A stretch of 64,000 nt of DNA, from the NCBI GenBank assembly GCA_021613375.1, contig CM038720.1, positions 41,991,449-42,055,448 on the forward strand, in the 5' to 3' direction. A program made the translations under genes and the position numbers. The notes beneath the pieces were generated by a model. It was not told the DNA's origin. It did no database searches and saw only the letters and a list, made by a program, of their open reading frames with translations. Positions within the stretch are counted from its first letter, which is position 1; each line of letters begins with the position of its first letter. Of this stretch, positions 24,830 through 35,030 are shown piece by piece. The stretch comes from Megaleporinus macrocephalus. Taxonomy: Eukaryota > Chordata > Actinopteri > Characiformes > Anostomidae.

Positions 24830-25237
24830 CTCTTCTGGTTCATTCTTCCTCTGAACTCATGAATGAGTGGATTGAGGGATAGATAGAGAGAAAGAGAGAT
24901 AGAGAGAGAGAGAGAGCATGGAGGGATGAGTGTAATGAGCAAGAGGGAGGCGTCTATAAATGATGAGGCAACTCATTAGACGGATTAGTTGAAGAACTGA
25001 GTATTACGCAACACCCAGAAGTGATGATCTGAATAGTCTATGACCTACATACACGAGCACGATGCTGACTGTAGAGAAGGTTTCTTCAGAATTTGGTCAA
25101 ATCTCGCCAGACGATCTCAAAACAATCCGAACCGCTCCAGTCTCCAGTGTGTTTATACCAATAATCAGTATTAGGTACGATTAAATTAGGTAATGCAGTT
25201 CTATATGGAAGCTAAATGTAAGCATCAAGTTACACTG
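24496..25237. other. Unique spacer with CT/GA runs
   Basis: (CT)n at 24800-24827 and (GA)n at 24884-24916; otherwise unique, no gene recognised. Confidence 0.35.
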
Positions 25238-25916
25238 GCTCTGTCTCAAATCCTACTGAGCTCCTACATAGGCAGCATTGTACATCATAGTATGCGCTCC
25301 TGACATGTAGACTGTCCCAATTCTTACATACCTTAAACATGCTGCTACTGAGGAACCTTATTTACACCTGATTTTAAAGAAGTATTGAACTCTTCCTCAG
25401 CCGCTAAAACAATCCCATGATGCAGTGCAGGCTAATCTAGGAGCAGTGAAGTGGTTTTAAAATGTGAGTTATTTTGATTCTCTGGAGTTTTAATGTGTTT
25501 CTGGTCATATAATCACACAAAACAGTATTTTATTATCAACTCTGTAACGAGTCCTTCACCATTTACACTTTATACTCCAGACATTAGCATTTATGCTAGT
25601 GGATTTTTAAGCCTCGGGCTATTGTTTTGGATGCCGGCTGGTCTCTTAGCAACCAGCTAAACCACCGGTGGCGTGCTGCAGTGGGCGGGAACAAGCCGTG
25701 ACGCAGTCTCTCTCTAACTAGAGCGTCTCAGTAATCTGTTTTATGAGGAGAGATGAGGAGAGAACGCTGATACTTACACACTCACTACCTAGACAGCCTA
25801 CTTACACACTCACTACCTAGACAGCCTACTTACACACTCACTACCTAGACAGCCTACTTACACACTCACTACCTAGACAGCCTACTTACACACTCACTAG
25901 GATTTGAGACACACCC
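25238..25916 (-). mobile_element. MITE-like element with internal 28-bp minisatellite, copy 2
   Basis: Inverted copy of the 13.7-kb element with the same ends (CTGTCTCAAATCCTACTGAG ... GGATTTGAGACACACC). The internal 28-bp array has only four to five units (25770-25900), so unit number varies between copies. Confidence 0.65.
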
Positions 25917-26279
25917 TCTGTATAGACCAGGAGTGTTTAATTAGAGTCAGGAGGTCCAGTTAGAGGAGATCTTCTCAGGCCAGTCCAGCCCATCATCATC
26001 TCTAACGTGTGTTCTGATTCAGTGGTGTTTCCTGTTTACTGAAGTAGTCTAGAATCAGCATCTCATACCATCAGCTCCTGAAACACCAACACACCACACA
26101 TACCGTTCAGTATATTTCAGTATATTTACTGTTTAAATACTGAACTGAATTAATTATTTATAAACTAATAATAAATGTTTTTACTCACTTCAATAAAAAC
26201 AAGAACTACATTAAACAAACAGAACGCTTCTGAAATAAAGCAGCGTCTTCTCGTTAACTCAGTTTCACGTCTGGACCTG

Positions 26280-26760
26280 CTGGAGCCGCCTGTGAAGAAT
26301 AAACACATACGACTCTCCATTCCTGCCTCAACAGTGACTCTTCACCTCCACTTCTCTTTATTACAGCACCTTATTCTTTCTCTGACTCGCTTTACTCTCT
26401 GACTCTCCATTCCTGCCTCAACAGTGACTCCGCCTCCACTTCTCTTCATTACAGCACCTTATTCTTTCTCTGACTCGCTTTACTCTCTGACTCTCCATTC
26501 CTGCCTCAAAAGTGACTCTCCGCCTCCACTTCTCTTTATTACAGCACCTTATTCTTTCTCTGACTCGCTTTACTCTCTGACTCTCCATTCCTGCCTCAAC
26601 AGTGACTCTCCACCTCCACTTCTCCTTATTACAGCACCTTATTCTTTCTCTGACTCGCTTTACTCTCTGACTCTCCATTCCTGCCTCAAAAGTGACTCTC
26701 CGCCTCCACCTCTCTTTATTACAGCATGTTATTCTTTCTCTGACTCACTTTACCCTCCGA
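26280..26760. repeat. ~90-bp minisatellite
   Basis: Five units of about 88-90 bp, starting at 26311, 26403, 26491, 26581 and 26671 ('ctctccattcctgcctcaac'). Because 90 is a multiple of three, one frame stays open on each strand (26424-26843 plus, 26678-26418 minus). Confidence 0.85.
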
Positions 26761-26821
26761 CTGCTGCTTCTCTCTTTGTACCTCGCCTGTGTGTGTGCCG
26801 CACTCCTCAATCTGCACAGAT

Positions 26822-27336
26822 GCTCAGATGCTCGGGTGTCTGATGCTGGAGGAGCTGAATCAGACGTGTCTGTTATTGGGGGTCTGGTTCGGTGTTTAGC
26901 TGCTCGGGTGTCTGATGCTGGAGGAGCTGAATCAGACGTGTCTGTTATTGGGGGTCTGATTTGGTGTTTAGCTGTTCGGGTGTCTGATGCTGGAGGAGCT
27001 GAATCAGACGAGGCTGTTATTGGGGGTCTGGTTTGGTGTTTAGCTGCTCGGGTGTCTGATGCTGGAGGAGCTGAATCAGACGAGGCTGTTATTGGGGGTC
27101 TGGTTTGGTGTTTAGCTGCTCGGGTGTCTGATGCTGGAGGAGCTGAATCAGACGTGGCTGTTATTGGGGGTCTGGTTTGGTGTTTAGCTGCTCGGGTGTC
27201 TGATGCTGGAGGAGCTGAATCAGACGTGTCTGTTATTGGGGGTCTGGTTTGGTGTTTAGCTGCTCGGGTGTCTGATGCTGGAGGAGCTGAATCAGACGTG
27301 TCTGTTATTGGGGGTCTGGTTTGGTGTTTAGCAGCA
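26822..27336. repeat. 72-bp minisatellite, open on both strands
   Basis: Seven units of 72 bp (24 codons) starting 'gctcgggtgtctgatgctgg'. The plus frame repeats ARVSDAGGAESDVSVIGGLV and the minus frame repeats KHQTRPPITDTSDSAPPASD. Both frames are by-products of the repeat. Confidence 0.9.
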
Positions 27337-27684
27337 GCTGGTGCTGCAGGACTGATATGAGCGTCTGTGAAGAATCTGATGATAAACAAATAAATAAATG
27401 ATGTAAATAAATAAAAAGAGTTCACGAGGATCTATGAGTCAGTCAGGCGCTATGGTAACACATGAAAGGAAAATAACAATGTCTGTCTGTCCGTCTCTGT
27501 TTGTCCCGCATACACATTCTTATCCGTTCACACACTTTTCTTCCTTTCACAAAGAAACACACACGGTGTGAGCGAGATGAGTGAGAGGAGTGAGAGGAGT
27601 GAGAGAGATACATTCATACACTAGCCGGCACCCTAGACCTCCACCTGGCAGCAATGACTCAGCAGAGTAACAGCAGCAGATCTT
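27337..27684. other. Spacer between two minisatellites
   Basis: AT-rich start, 'gagtgagagga' runs near 27580; nothing else. Confidence 0.35.
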
Positions 27685-30124
27685 TCAGACTGTACAGCAG
27701 CACTGAGCACAGCAACCCAACACCCAGCACAGCCACCGCACACACAGACACTAATCTACTGTACAGCAGCACTGAGCACACCAACCCAACACCCAGCACA
27801 GCCACCGCAATCCACAGCACCGCACACACAAACACTAATCTACTGTACAGCAGCACTGAGCACACCAACACAACACCCAGCACAGCCACCGCACACACAA
27901 ACACTAATCTACTGTACAGCAGCACTGAGCACACCAACACAACACCCAGCACAGCCACCGCACACACAAACACTAATCTACTGTACAGCAGCACTGAGCA
28001 CACCAACACAACACCCAGCACAGCCACCGCACACACAAACACTAATCTACTGTACAGCAGCACTGAGCACAGCAACCCCAACACCCAGCACAGCCACCGC
28101 ACACACAAACACTAATCTACTGTACAGCAGCACTGAGCACACCAACACAACACCCAGCACAGCCACCGCACACACAAACACTAATCTACTGTACAGCAGC
28201 ACTGAGCACAGCAACCCAACACCCAGCACAGCCACCGCACACACAAACACTAATCTACTGTACAGCAGCACCGAGCACACCAACACAACACCCAGCACAG
28301 CCACCGCACACACAAACACTAATCTACTGTACAGCAGCACTGAGCACACCAACACAACACCCAGCACAGCCACCGCACACACAAACACTAATCTACTGTA
28401 CAGCAGCACTGAGCACACCAACACAACACCCAGCAAAGCCACCGCACACACAAACACTAATCTACTGTACAGCAGCACTGAGCACACCAACACAACACCC
28501 AGCACAGCCACCGCACACACAAACACTAATCTACTGTACAGCAGCACCGAGCACACCAACACAACACCCAGCACAGCCACCGCACACACAAACACTAATC
28601 TACTGTACAGCAGCACTGAGCACACCAACACAACACCCAGCACAGCCACCGCACACACAAACACTAATCTACTGTACAGCAGCACTGAGCACACCAACCC
28701 AACACCCAGCACAGCCACCGCACACACAAACACTAATCTACTGTACAGCAGCACTGAGCACACCAACCCAACACCCAGCACAGCCACTGCACACACAAAC
28801 ACTAATCTACTGTACAGCAGCACTGAGCACACCAACCCAACACCCAGCACAGCCACCGCACACACAGACACTAATCTACTGTACAGCAGCACTGAGCACA
28901 CCAACCCAACACCCAGCACAGCCACCGCACACACAGACACTAATCTACTGTACAGCAGCACTGAGCACACCAACCCAACACCCAGCACAGCCACCGCACA
29001 CACAAACACTAATCTACTGTACAGCAGCACCGAGCACACCAACACAACACCCAGCACAGCCACCGCACACACAAACACTAATCTACTGTACAGCAGCACT
29101 GAGCACAGCAACCCAACACCCAGCACAGCCACCGCACACACAAACACTAATCTACTGTACAGCAGCACCGAGCACACCAACCCAACACCCAGCACAGCCA
29201 CCGCACACACAGACACTAATCTACTGTACAGCAGCACCGAGCACACCAACACAACACCCAGCACAGCCACCGCACACACAAACACTAATCTACTGTACAG
29301 CAGCACTGAGCACACCAACCCAACACCCAGCACAGCCACCGCACACACAAACACTAATCTACTGTACAGCAGCACTGAGCACAGCAACCCAACACCCAGC
29401 ACAGCCACCGCACACACAGACACTAATCTACTGTACAGCAGCACCGAGCACACCAACCCAACACCCAGCACAGCCACCGCACACACAAACACTAATCTAC
29501 TGTACAGCAGCACTGAGCACACCAACCCAACACCCAGCACAGCCACCGCACACACAAACACTAATCTACTGTACAGCAGCACTAAGCACACCAACCCAAC
29601 ACCCAGCACAGCCACCGCACACACAAACACTAATCTACTGTACAGCAGCACCGAGCACACCAACCCAACACCCAGCACAGCCACCGCACACACAAACACT
29701 AATCTACTGTACAGCAGCACCGAGCACACCAACACAACACCCAGCACAGCCACCGCACACACAAACACTAATCTACTGTACAGCAGCACTGAGCACACCA
29801 ACACAACACCCAGCACAGCCACCGCACACACAAACACTAATCTACTGTACAGCAGCACCGAGCACACCAACCCAACACCCAGCACAGCCACCGCACACAC
29901 AAACACTAATCTACTGTACAGCAGCACCGAGCACACCAACACAACACCCAGCACAGCCACCGCACACACAAACACTAATCTACTGTACAGCAGCACTGAG
30001 CACACCAACACAACACCCAGCAAAGCCACCGCACACACAAACACTAATCTACTGTACAGCAGCACCGAGCACACCAACCCAACACCCAGCACAGCCACCG
30101 CACACACAAACACTAATCTAATGT
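27685..30124. repeat. 69-bp minisatellite (~35 units)
   Basis: Unit 'ctactgtacagcagcactga' plus 49 bp, exactly 23 codons, highly uniform over 2.4 kb. The minus strand gives one 704-codon frame (30161-28047) repeating SRLVFVCAVAVLGVVLVCSV. The plus strand gives Thr/Ser-rich frames. One unit near 27815 has a 12-bp insertion and one near 28075 a 1-bp insertion. No promoter, splice site or unique domain supports a gene. Confidence 0.95.
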
Positions 30125-30129
30125 ATAGT

Positions 30130-30245
30130 GTTTCCCAGCAGCACAGGCCATCACATCGCACTGCAGCACAGGCCAGGACGTCTCACTGCAGCACAGGCCA
30201 CAACGTGTTGCAGCAGCACAGGCCACCACGTCTCACTGCAGCACG
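30130..30245. repeat. ~25-bp repeat (GCAGCACAGGCCA)
   Basis: Four to five imperfect units of 'cactgcagcacaggccacca'. Confidence 0.75.
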
Positions 30246-30539
30246 ACCAGCCAGCGCAGCTACGACTTAAAAAATTCAGATTAAAAATTCAGTTCTTCTT
30301 TGATCAAAAACTGCAATGCAGACTCCCAGAAGTACTTTCTCACACGCCACATGATTTCAGGTTTACAGTCCGGCTTTCACTTGCTTCCAGCTGCGTTTAA
30401 CCCCTTATATTCTAGTCCTTATTAAAGACTCCAGTGACTTTCAACATAATCCCCGCCCACCACGTCCACAGCGACGCAGGCGTTCAGCACAAACAATCAT
30501 TTAAGAGCCACTGCTTTTTAGTCACTTAACTCATTAACT

Positions 30540-30985
30540 AGAAAAGAGTCACCCAGAGAGGTGGAGTCTTTCAGAAGAGGGGGAGGGGTCACCCAGAGAG
30601 GTGGAGTCTTTCAGAAGAGGGGGAGGGGTCACCCAGAGAGGTGGAGTCTTTCAAAAGTAAAGAGGGGAGGGGTCAGTCAGAGAGGTGAAGTCTATCAAAA
30701 GTAAAGAGAGGGGGGAGTCACCCAGAGAGGCGGACTCTTTCAGAAGTAAAGAGGGGGAGGGGTTACTCAGAACGGTGGTGTCTTTCAATAGAGGGGGAGG
30801 AGTCACCCAGAGAGGCAAAGTCTTTCAGGAGTAAAGAGGGGGGGGGGGGGGGGTCACCCAGAGAGGAGGAGTCTTTCCAAAGTAAAGAGGGGGAGGGGTC
30901 ACCTAGAGAGGCAGAGTCTTTTAGAAGTGAAGAGGGGTCACCTAGAGAGGCGAAGTCTTTCCAAAGTAAAGAGGGGGAGGAGTCA
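30540..30985. repeat. ~45-bp G/A-rich minisatellite
   Basis: About ten variable-length units of 'cacccagagaggtggagtct' plus 'ttcagaagagggggaggggt'. An (G)13-type run is near 30838-30852. Confidence 0.85.
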
Positions 30986-31099
30986 GGAGAGTAAATACTA
31001 CCAATACCATTAATTGTAACAGTCTGTGACAGTCTATGATGATGTTGAACACAAAGAATTCAATAATCAATTCAATTTAATTCAATTTACTGTTGTTTG

Positions 31100-31272
31100 A
31101 ACCGAAGGGAGTGTTTCCTGGCGCTGTCTCCTCTGGCTTGCTCTGGGGGGCTTGGACCCCGATACTTTATGCTTCTGCCTCTTTTTTCCTCCTTATTTTT
31201 CACCTGCTTTTCCATAAAGCTGCTTTGAGACAACACTGGTTGTAAAAAGCGCTACACAAATAAATGTTAATT
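31100..31272 (+). mobile_element. L2/SINE-like 3' module
   Basis: Contains 'ctctggcttgctctgggg', ATAAAGCTGCTTTGAGACAA and 'gcgctacacaaataaat'. Same family and strand as the other copies in the window. Confidence 0.6.
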
Positions 31273-31379
31273 GTTTAATTGATTATGTGTAGATGGTAAT
31301 ATGTAAGTAAACATGCATGCATTAAATCATCAAAGGAAAAATAAAACAAACAAATTCTACGCCTGCTGTGTCAGTATGC

Positions 31380-31740
31380 TTTAGCCTAACATGCTTAATG
31401 GTTTGGGTTTTCCTCCGTATATTCCAGCTGTCCAATCTTAACTTGTCTTCTTCACTGAGGTTAATATTTTGCCTGACGAGGAGACGTGCTCTTCATTATG
31501 TGCATCAGTTGTTGTGTTTATAGTTAACTGTCCTCAATGTGTTTACAGTCTTGTTATTGTTTTGTCTTTACTGGAGTAAATAAAACACAATCTGTAACCA
31601 TACAGGTGCTGCTGACCTGCTGACCTGCTGACCAGGGGATTATACATATCACCTTAAGGTGTAACACTCATACAGAACTGTAAAGGTGGTGTAGTTATGA
31701 GAGTGAGGAGTATAACAAGCTGTAAAGACCCTCAGCAGCG
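31380..31740. repeat. Duplicated segment D1, copy a
   Basis: Contains 'gtgtttatagttaactgtcc', 'ttgttattgttttgtcttta' and 'gtaacactcatacagaactg'. Matches 32240-32530 in the same orientation about 0.85 kb away. Confidence 0.6.
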
Positions 31741-32200
31741 TCCAGGAGTTTAAGGGATTAAGCTTTTTTATTAATCCTGATCCGGGGCTGCCGGAAAGCC
31801 CTAAACTAAACGGGGGGAAGAAAAATACTGCTGACCACAAGTTGAGGACAGAGAGTCCATATGTCAGAGCCGACATGTCTGACTGTCTGCCCAGCAGGGG
31901 GAGGGGGGGCATGAGCGGCTGCCCTGCAGTGCTGATTAAATGAGGAACAAATGGTGATCTAAACAAAGTCTGGCTGCCGAGGGACCCAGCAGGCTGCAGG
32001 ACGCCTAATTGAGGGTGGGACGTAAGCAATAGGGCAGCAAATTAGTTTGCATCCAGACACACGAGTCCAGTGAACACATGACTGACCGCTGATTACAGCA
32101 ATGCTAGTGTCCCTGTCCCAGAGTCCCGCAGCGAGAGGACAGAGGCCATCGCTCTGTGCAATTACGAGTCTAAACAGCTGTACTGACCCACAGCGGGAGC
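31741..32200. other. Unique stretch, possible conserved intronic element
   Basis: Balanced composition, no repeat, with 'gctgattaaatgaggaacaaa'-type sequence; a 126-codon minus frame (32029-31649) has no domain features. Confidence 0.3.
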
Positions 32201-32239
32201 TTTAAAAACTTGTATATACACATACATGTGTATTTTATT

Positions 32240-32545
32240 TATTATTTTGCTTGACGAGCAGACGTGTACTTCATAAAGTGCATCAGCTGTTGTGTTTATA
32301 GTTAACTGTTCTTAATGTGTTCACAGTCTTGTTATTGTTTTGTCTTTACTGGAGTAAACAAAGCTAGTCACAGTTAGTCTGCAACCATACAGGTGCTGCA
32401 TAAGCCTCATTTAACCTGCTGACCAGAGGATTATATATATATATCACTGTGAGGCGTAACACTCATATAGAATTGGAAAGGTCAGTTCAGAACCCTCAGC
32501 AGTTTCCAGGAGTTTAAGGGGTCAAGTTATTTTTATTAATCCTGC
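32240..32545. repeat. Duplicated segment D1, copy b
   Basis: Direct copy of 31460-31760 with scattered changes ('gtgtttatagttaactgttc', 'gaccagaggattatatatat'). Confidence 0.6.
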
Positions 32546-32789
32546 TCACCATTGAAAGAAAAACATGTATTTCTGTTTTTGTTGATTGACATACTGCCAT
32601 TTACATTGTATGAATGTTTCATGATGAATGGACCAATAGAAATGCTCCAAAATAGCTTGGAAAACAATTCTGGCTCCATTGACTTACATTAAAGGGAAGG
32701 AAGGTTTTTAGCCTCTCCTGTAAAGTTGCCGCTTTGTAGATACATGTTTCTGACAGAGACAATACATACAATTTCAAACTTGTCATTGT

Positions 32790-32790
<1 letters not shown>

Positions 32791-32845
<55 letters not shown>

Positions 32846-32846
32846 G
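32791..32846. repeat. (TAA)n microsatellite
   Basis: Pure AAT trinucleotides. Confidence 0.95.
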
Positions 32847-33421
32847 TTTATTATTTAAAAGTCTGTATCTGATCAATAAGTGTGTGATCACCAGTAAGAA
32901 CAGCAGATCTGATTAGAATAGATGTAAATAATCCTACATACAATACAAAGTAACATGAGGAGAAACCAGAACCTAAACTAAATTATTTTATGAAACTGGT
33001 GCAGACTACTTCTTTGAACTGTACTATGTACTACTGACCACCAAATAAGGAGCAATACTGGAAACATTGATGGAAAGACTTCTGCCCCATTGTGCTGTGC
33101 TGGAATGTCCACCATTGAACCAGAAATAACTACTAATAGTACTAAATATAAAACATGCTCACTTTACAAAAGATCAGTTCAACAATTCCACACTAAGTAA
33201 AAGTGGTTTTGCAGAGAAGCTTGTTCATGGAGCTGCTCCGTCTGAGTTGTAGGGCAGAGTAAACTGGCTTGTCTAACCTACTGATGGAATTATATATATC
33301 TATCACAGCAATCCAGCCAAAGCTCCTTACTTCAGTGAACACTAACACTGTTTGTACTGTCTGTCTCCTGCCAGAAAATAAAAGCTCCCCTGGTACCATG
33401 TGGTCAGAAAAGCCTGGACAC

Positions 33422-33791
33422 TAAGGGCTGTGTATTGGCAAGAGTCTGGCGATACAGTACGTATTGTGATACAACGGCCATGATTTGATATACATATATA
33501 TCAATATATTGTGATTTTTCAAATCCCACTAATAAAACACACCACTGTATGAACAGGTTTGCTAATAGTTTACAATAGCACTGCACCCTTGTGCAGCTTG
33601 TTAATGTTGGAGTGGAGCTGATAAATGAATTACAGCACTGCCATCTAGTGGTCAGAGGATTAAACACAACACACAATGATTCACTGTCTGCCAGGAATCT
33701 GTGTATCGATACTGTGTTTTTAAGAATCAATACAGTATCACTAAACATAATATCACAATATTTTATAGTTTAATACTATCTTACACCCCTA
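33422..33791 (+). mobile_element. hAT-type MITE, copy 2
   Basis: 370 bp, flanked by a perfect 8-bp duplication CTGGACAC (33414-33421 and 33792-33799), which is diagnostic of hAT insertion. Same family as 16575-16966. A 114-codon minus-strand frame through it is an accident. Confidence 0.75.
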
Positions 33792-33799
33792 CTGGACAC

Positions 33800-35030
33800 T
33801 CCTGGTAAGTTGTGTTTTTATATATTTTTTTAAATCAGACTGCTATTATACTTATACTTTACTACTTTTTAAATGTAACACTGCTGCTGCTGTAGCACAT
33901 TATTCATTTCCAACTAGTTTGCAAACCTCTGTAGAGAAAGTAGAGAAAGAATCAGTAAATATGGAGTAAATATACAGTAAATATACAGTAAATATGGAGA
34001 TATATGTTTCTGTTTGGACAGTGATGAGGTGCAGGTCACAGCAGACTGACCCCTGGCTCGTGGTTCCTGTAGGTAAATAGAGGCTTAGTGGATAAGAATA
34101 GCCGAGCCAGGGCCGTGGCCTAAGCCACTTACCCGGTTTCTACCTCACCCCTGACTGACACGACTCCCTGCCGCCACACACACACACTCAGAGCTGCCCC
34201 TAGTGACGTCATGAAGGCTATGCCCGTTCCTAAGCAACAGGATCACATCGTCATAGAAACTGTTGGGTGGAGAGGGGTTGTGATCAGTTTCAATGGAGCC
34301 ACAGATCATAATGGAGCGACAACATCGAGCTAAAATTAGCTCCTTCAGGTCCAACGTCAGACACCGGCCCCCGCTCCGCACCCACCAGACTCAGCCCCAC
34401 AAAGGAGACGGAGAGAGAGAAGGAGAGAGGGAGAGAATAAGGGAGAGAGACTGAGAGAGTGAGGAAAAAGAGAGAGCAGGAGAGAGAAAGGAACAAAAGG
34501 AGAGAGAGAGACAGAGAGAGAAACAGAGGGAGAGAGGGGGAAACAGAAAAAGGGAGAGAGACCGACATAGAGAGACAAATAGGGAGGGAGGGAGAGAAAA
34601 GTCAGGAGTCTTTCATGCCATAACAGCTCTGACTGAACGTTTCGACAGTGTTTGGCGCGGCTTAAACAGACCGACACGTTTTCATTATTCATTTAGACTC
34701 CAAGTTCTTTCTGTCCCGTCTGACTCGGGACAGCCTGCCTCGCTCCGCCTCGCTCCGCCTCGCTCCGTCTGCTCCGACGGCTCCGCACGGTCGACCAAAC
34801 GTAACGTCTAAAACAGTCTGAGCACAGAACCGCCCAGATTCTCCGTCTGCTCCAGAAAGTTCTGGAAACCTGTGAGAACTCGGTCTCAGGCGAGCGCACG
34901 TCTGACACCAACCGCCTCAGACAAAACAGAGGCTGTTAAAAATAGCAGACAGAAAACAGAGTCGGAGCCAGAACACATCCTACAACAGACTCACAGAGTT
35001 TCACAGCCGGCACCACAGATACTTACAGCG
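33800..35030. other. Mixed unique DNA with GA-rich tract (34405-34600)
   Basis: 33800-34400 unique; 34405-34600 (GA)-rich low complexity; 34620-35030 GC-rich with a short 'cgctccgcct' repeat at 34739-34770. Several short frames have no domain features. Confidence 0.35.

Noticed and set aside
12900..25916. One large inverted duplication linking 12.9-15.8 kb and 22.1-25.9 kb
   Set aside because: The order of R1 and the MITE in the two blocks does not fit a single inversion; independent insertions explain it better.
28047..30161. 704-codon open frame as a multi-pass membrane protein
   Set aside because: It is a pure 69-bp minisatellite with a 23-codon unit, no unique domain, and Thr/Ser-rich frames equally open on the other strand.
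33404..33773. 114- and 60-codon frames
   Set aside because: They run through a hAT MITE.
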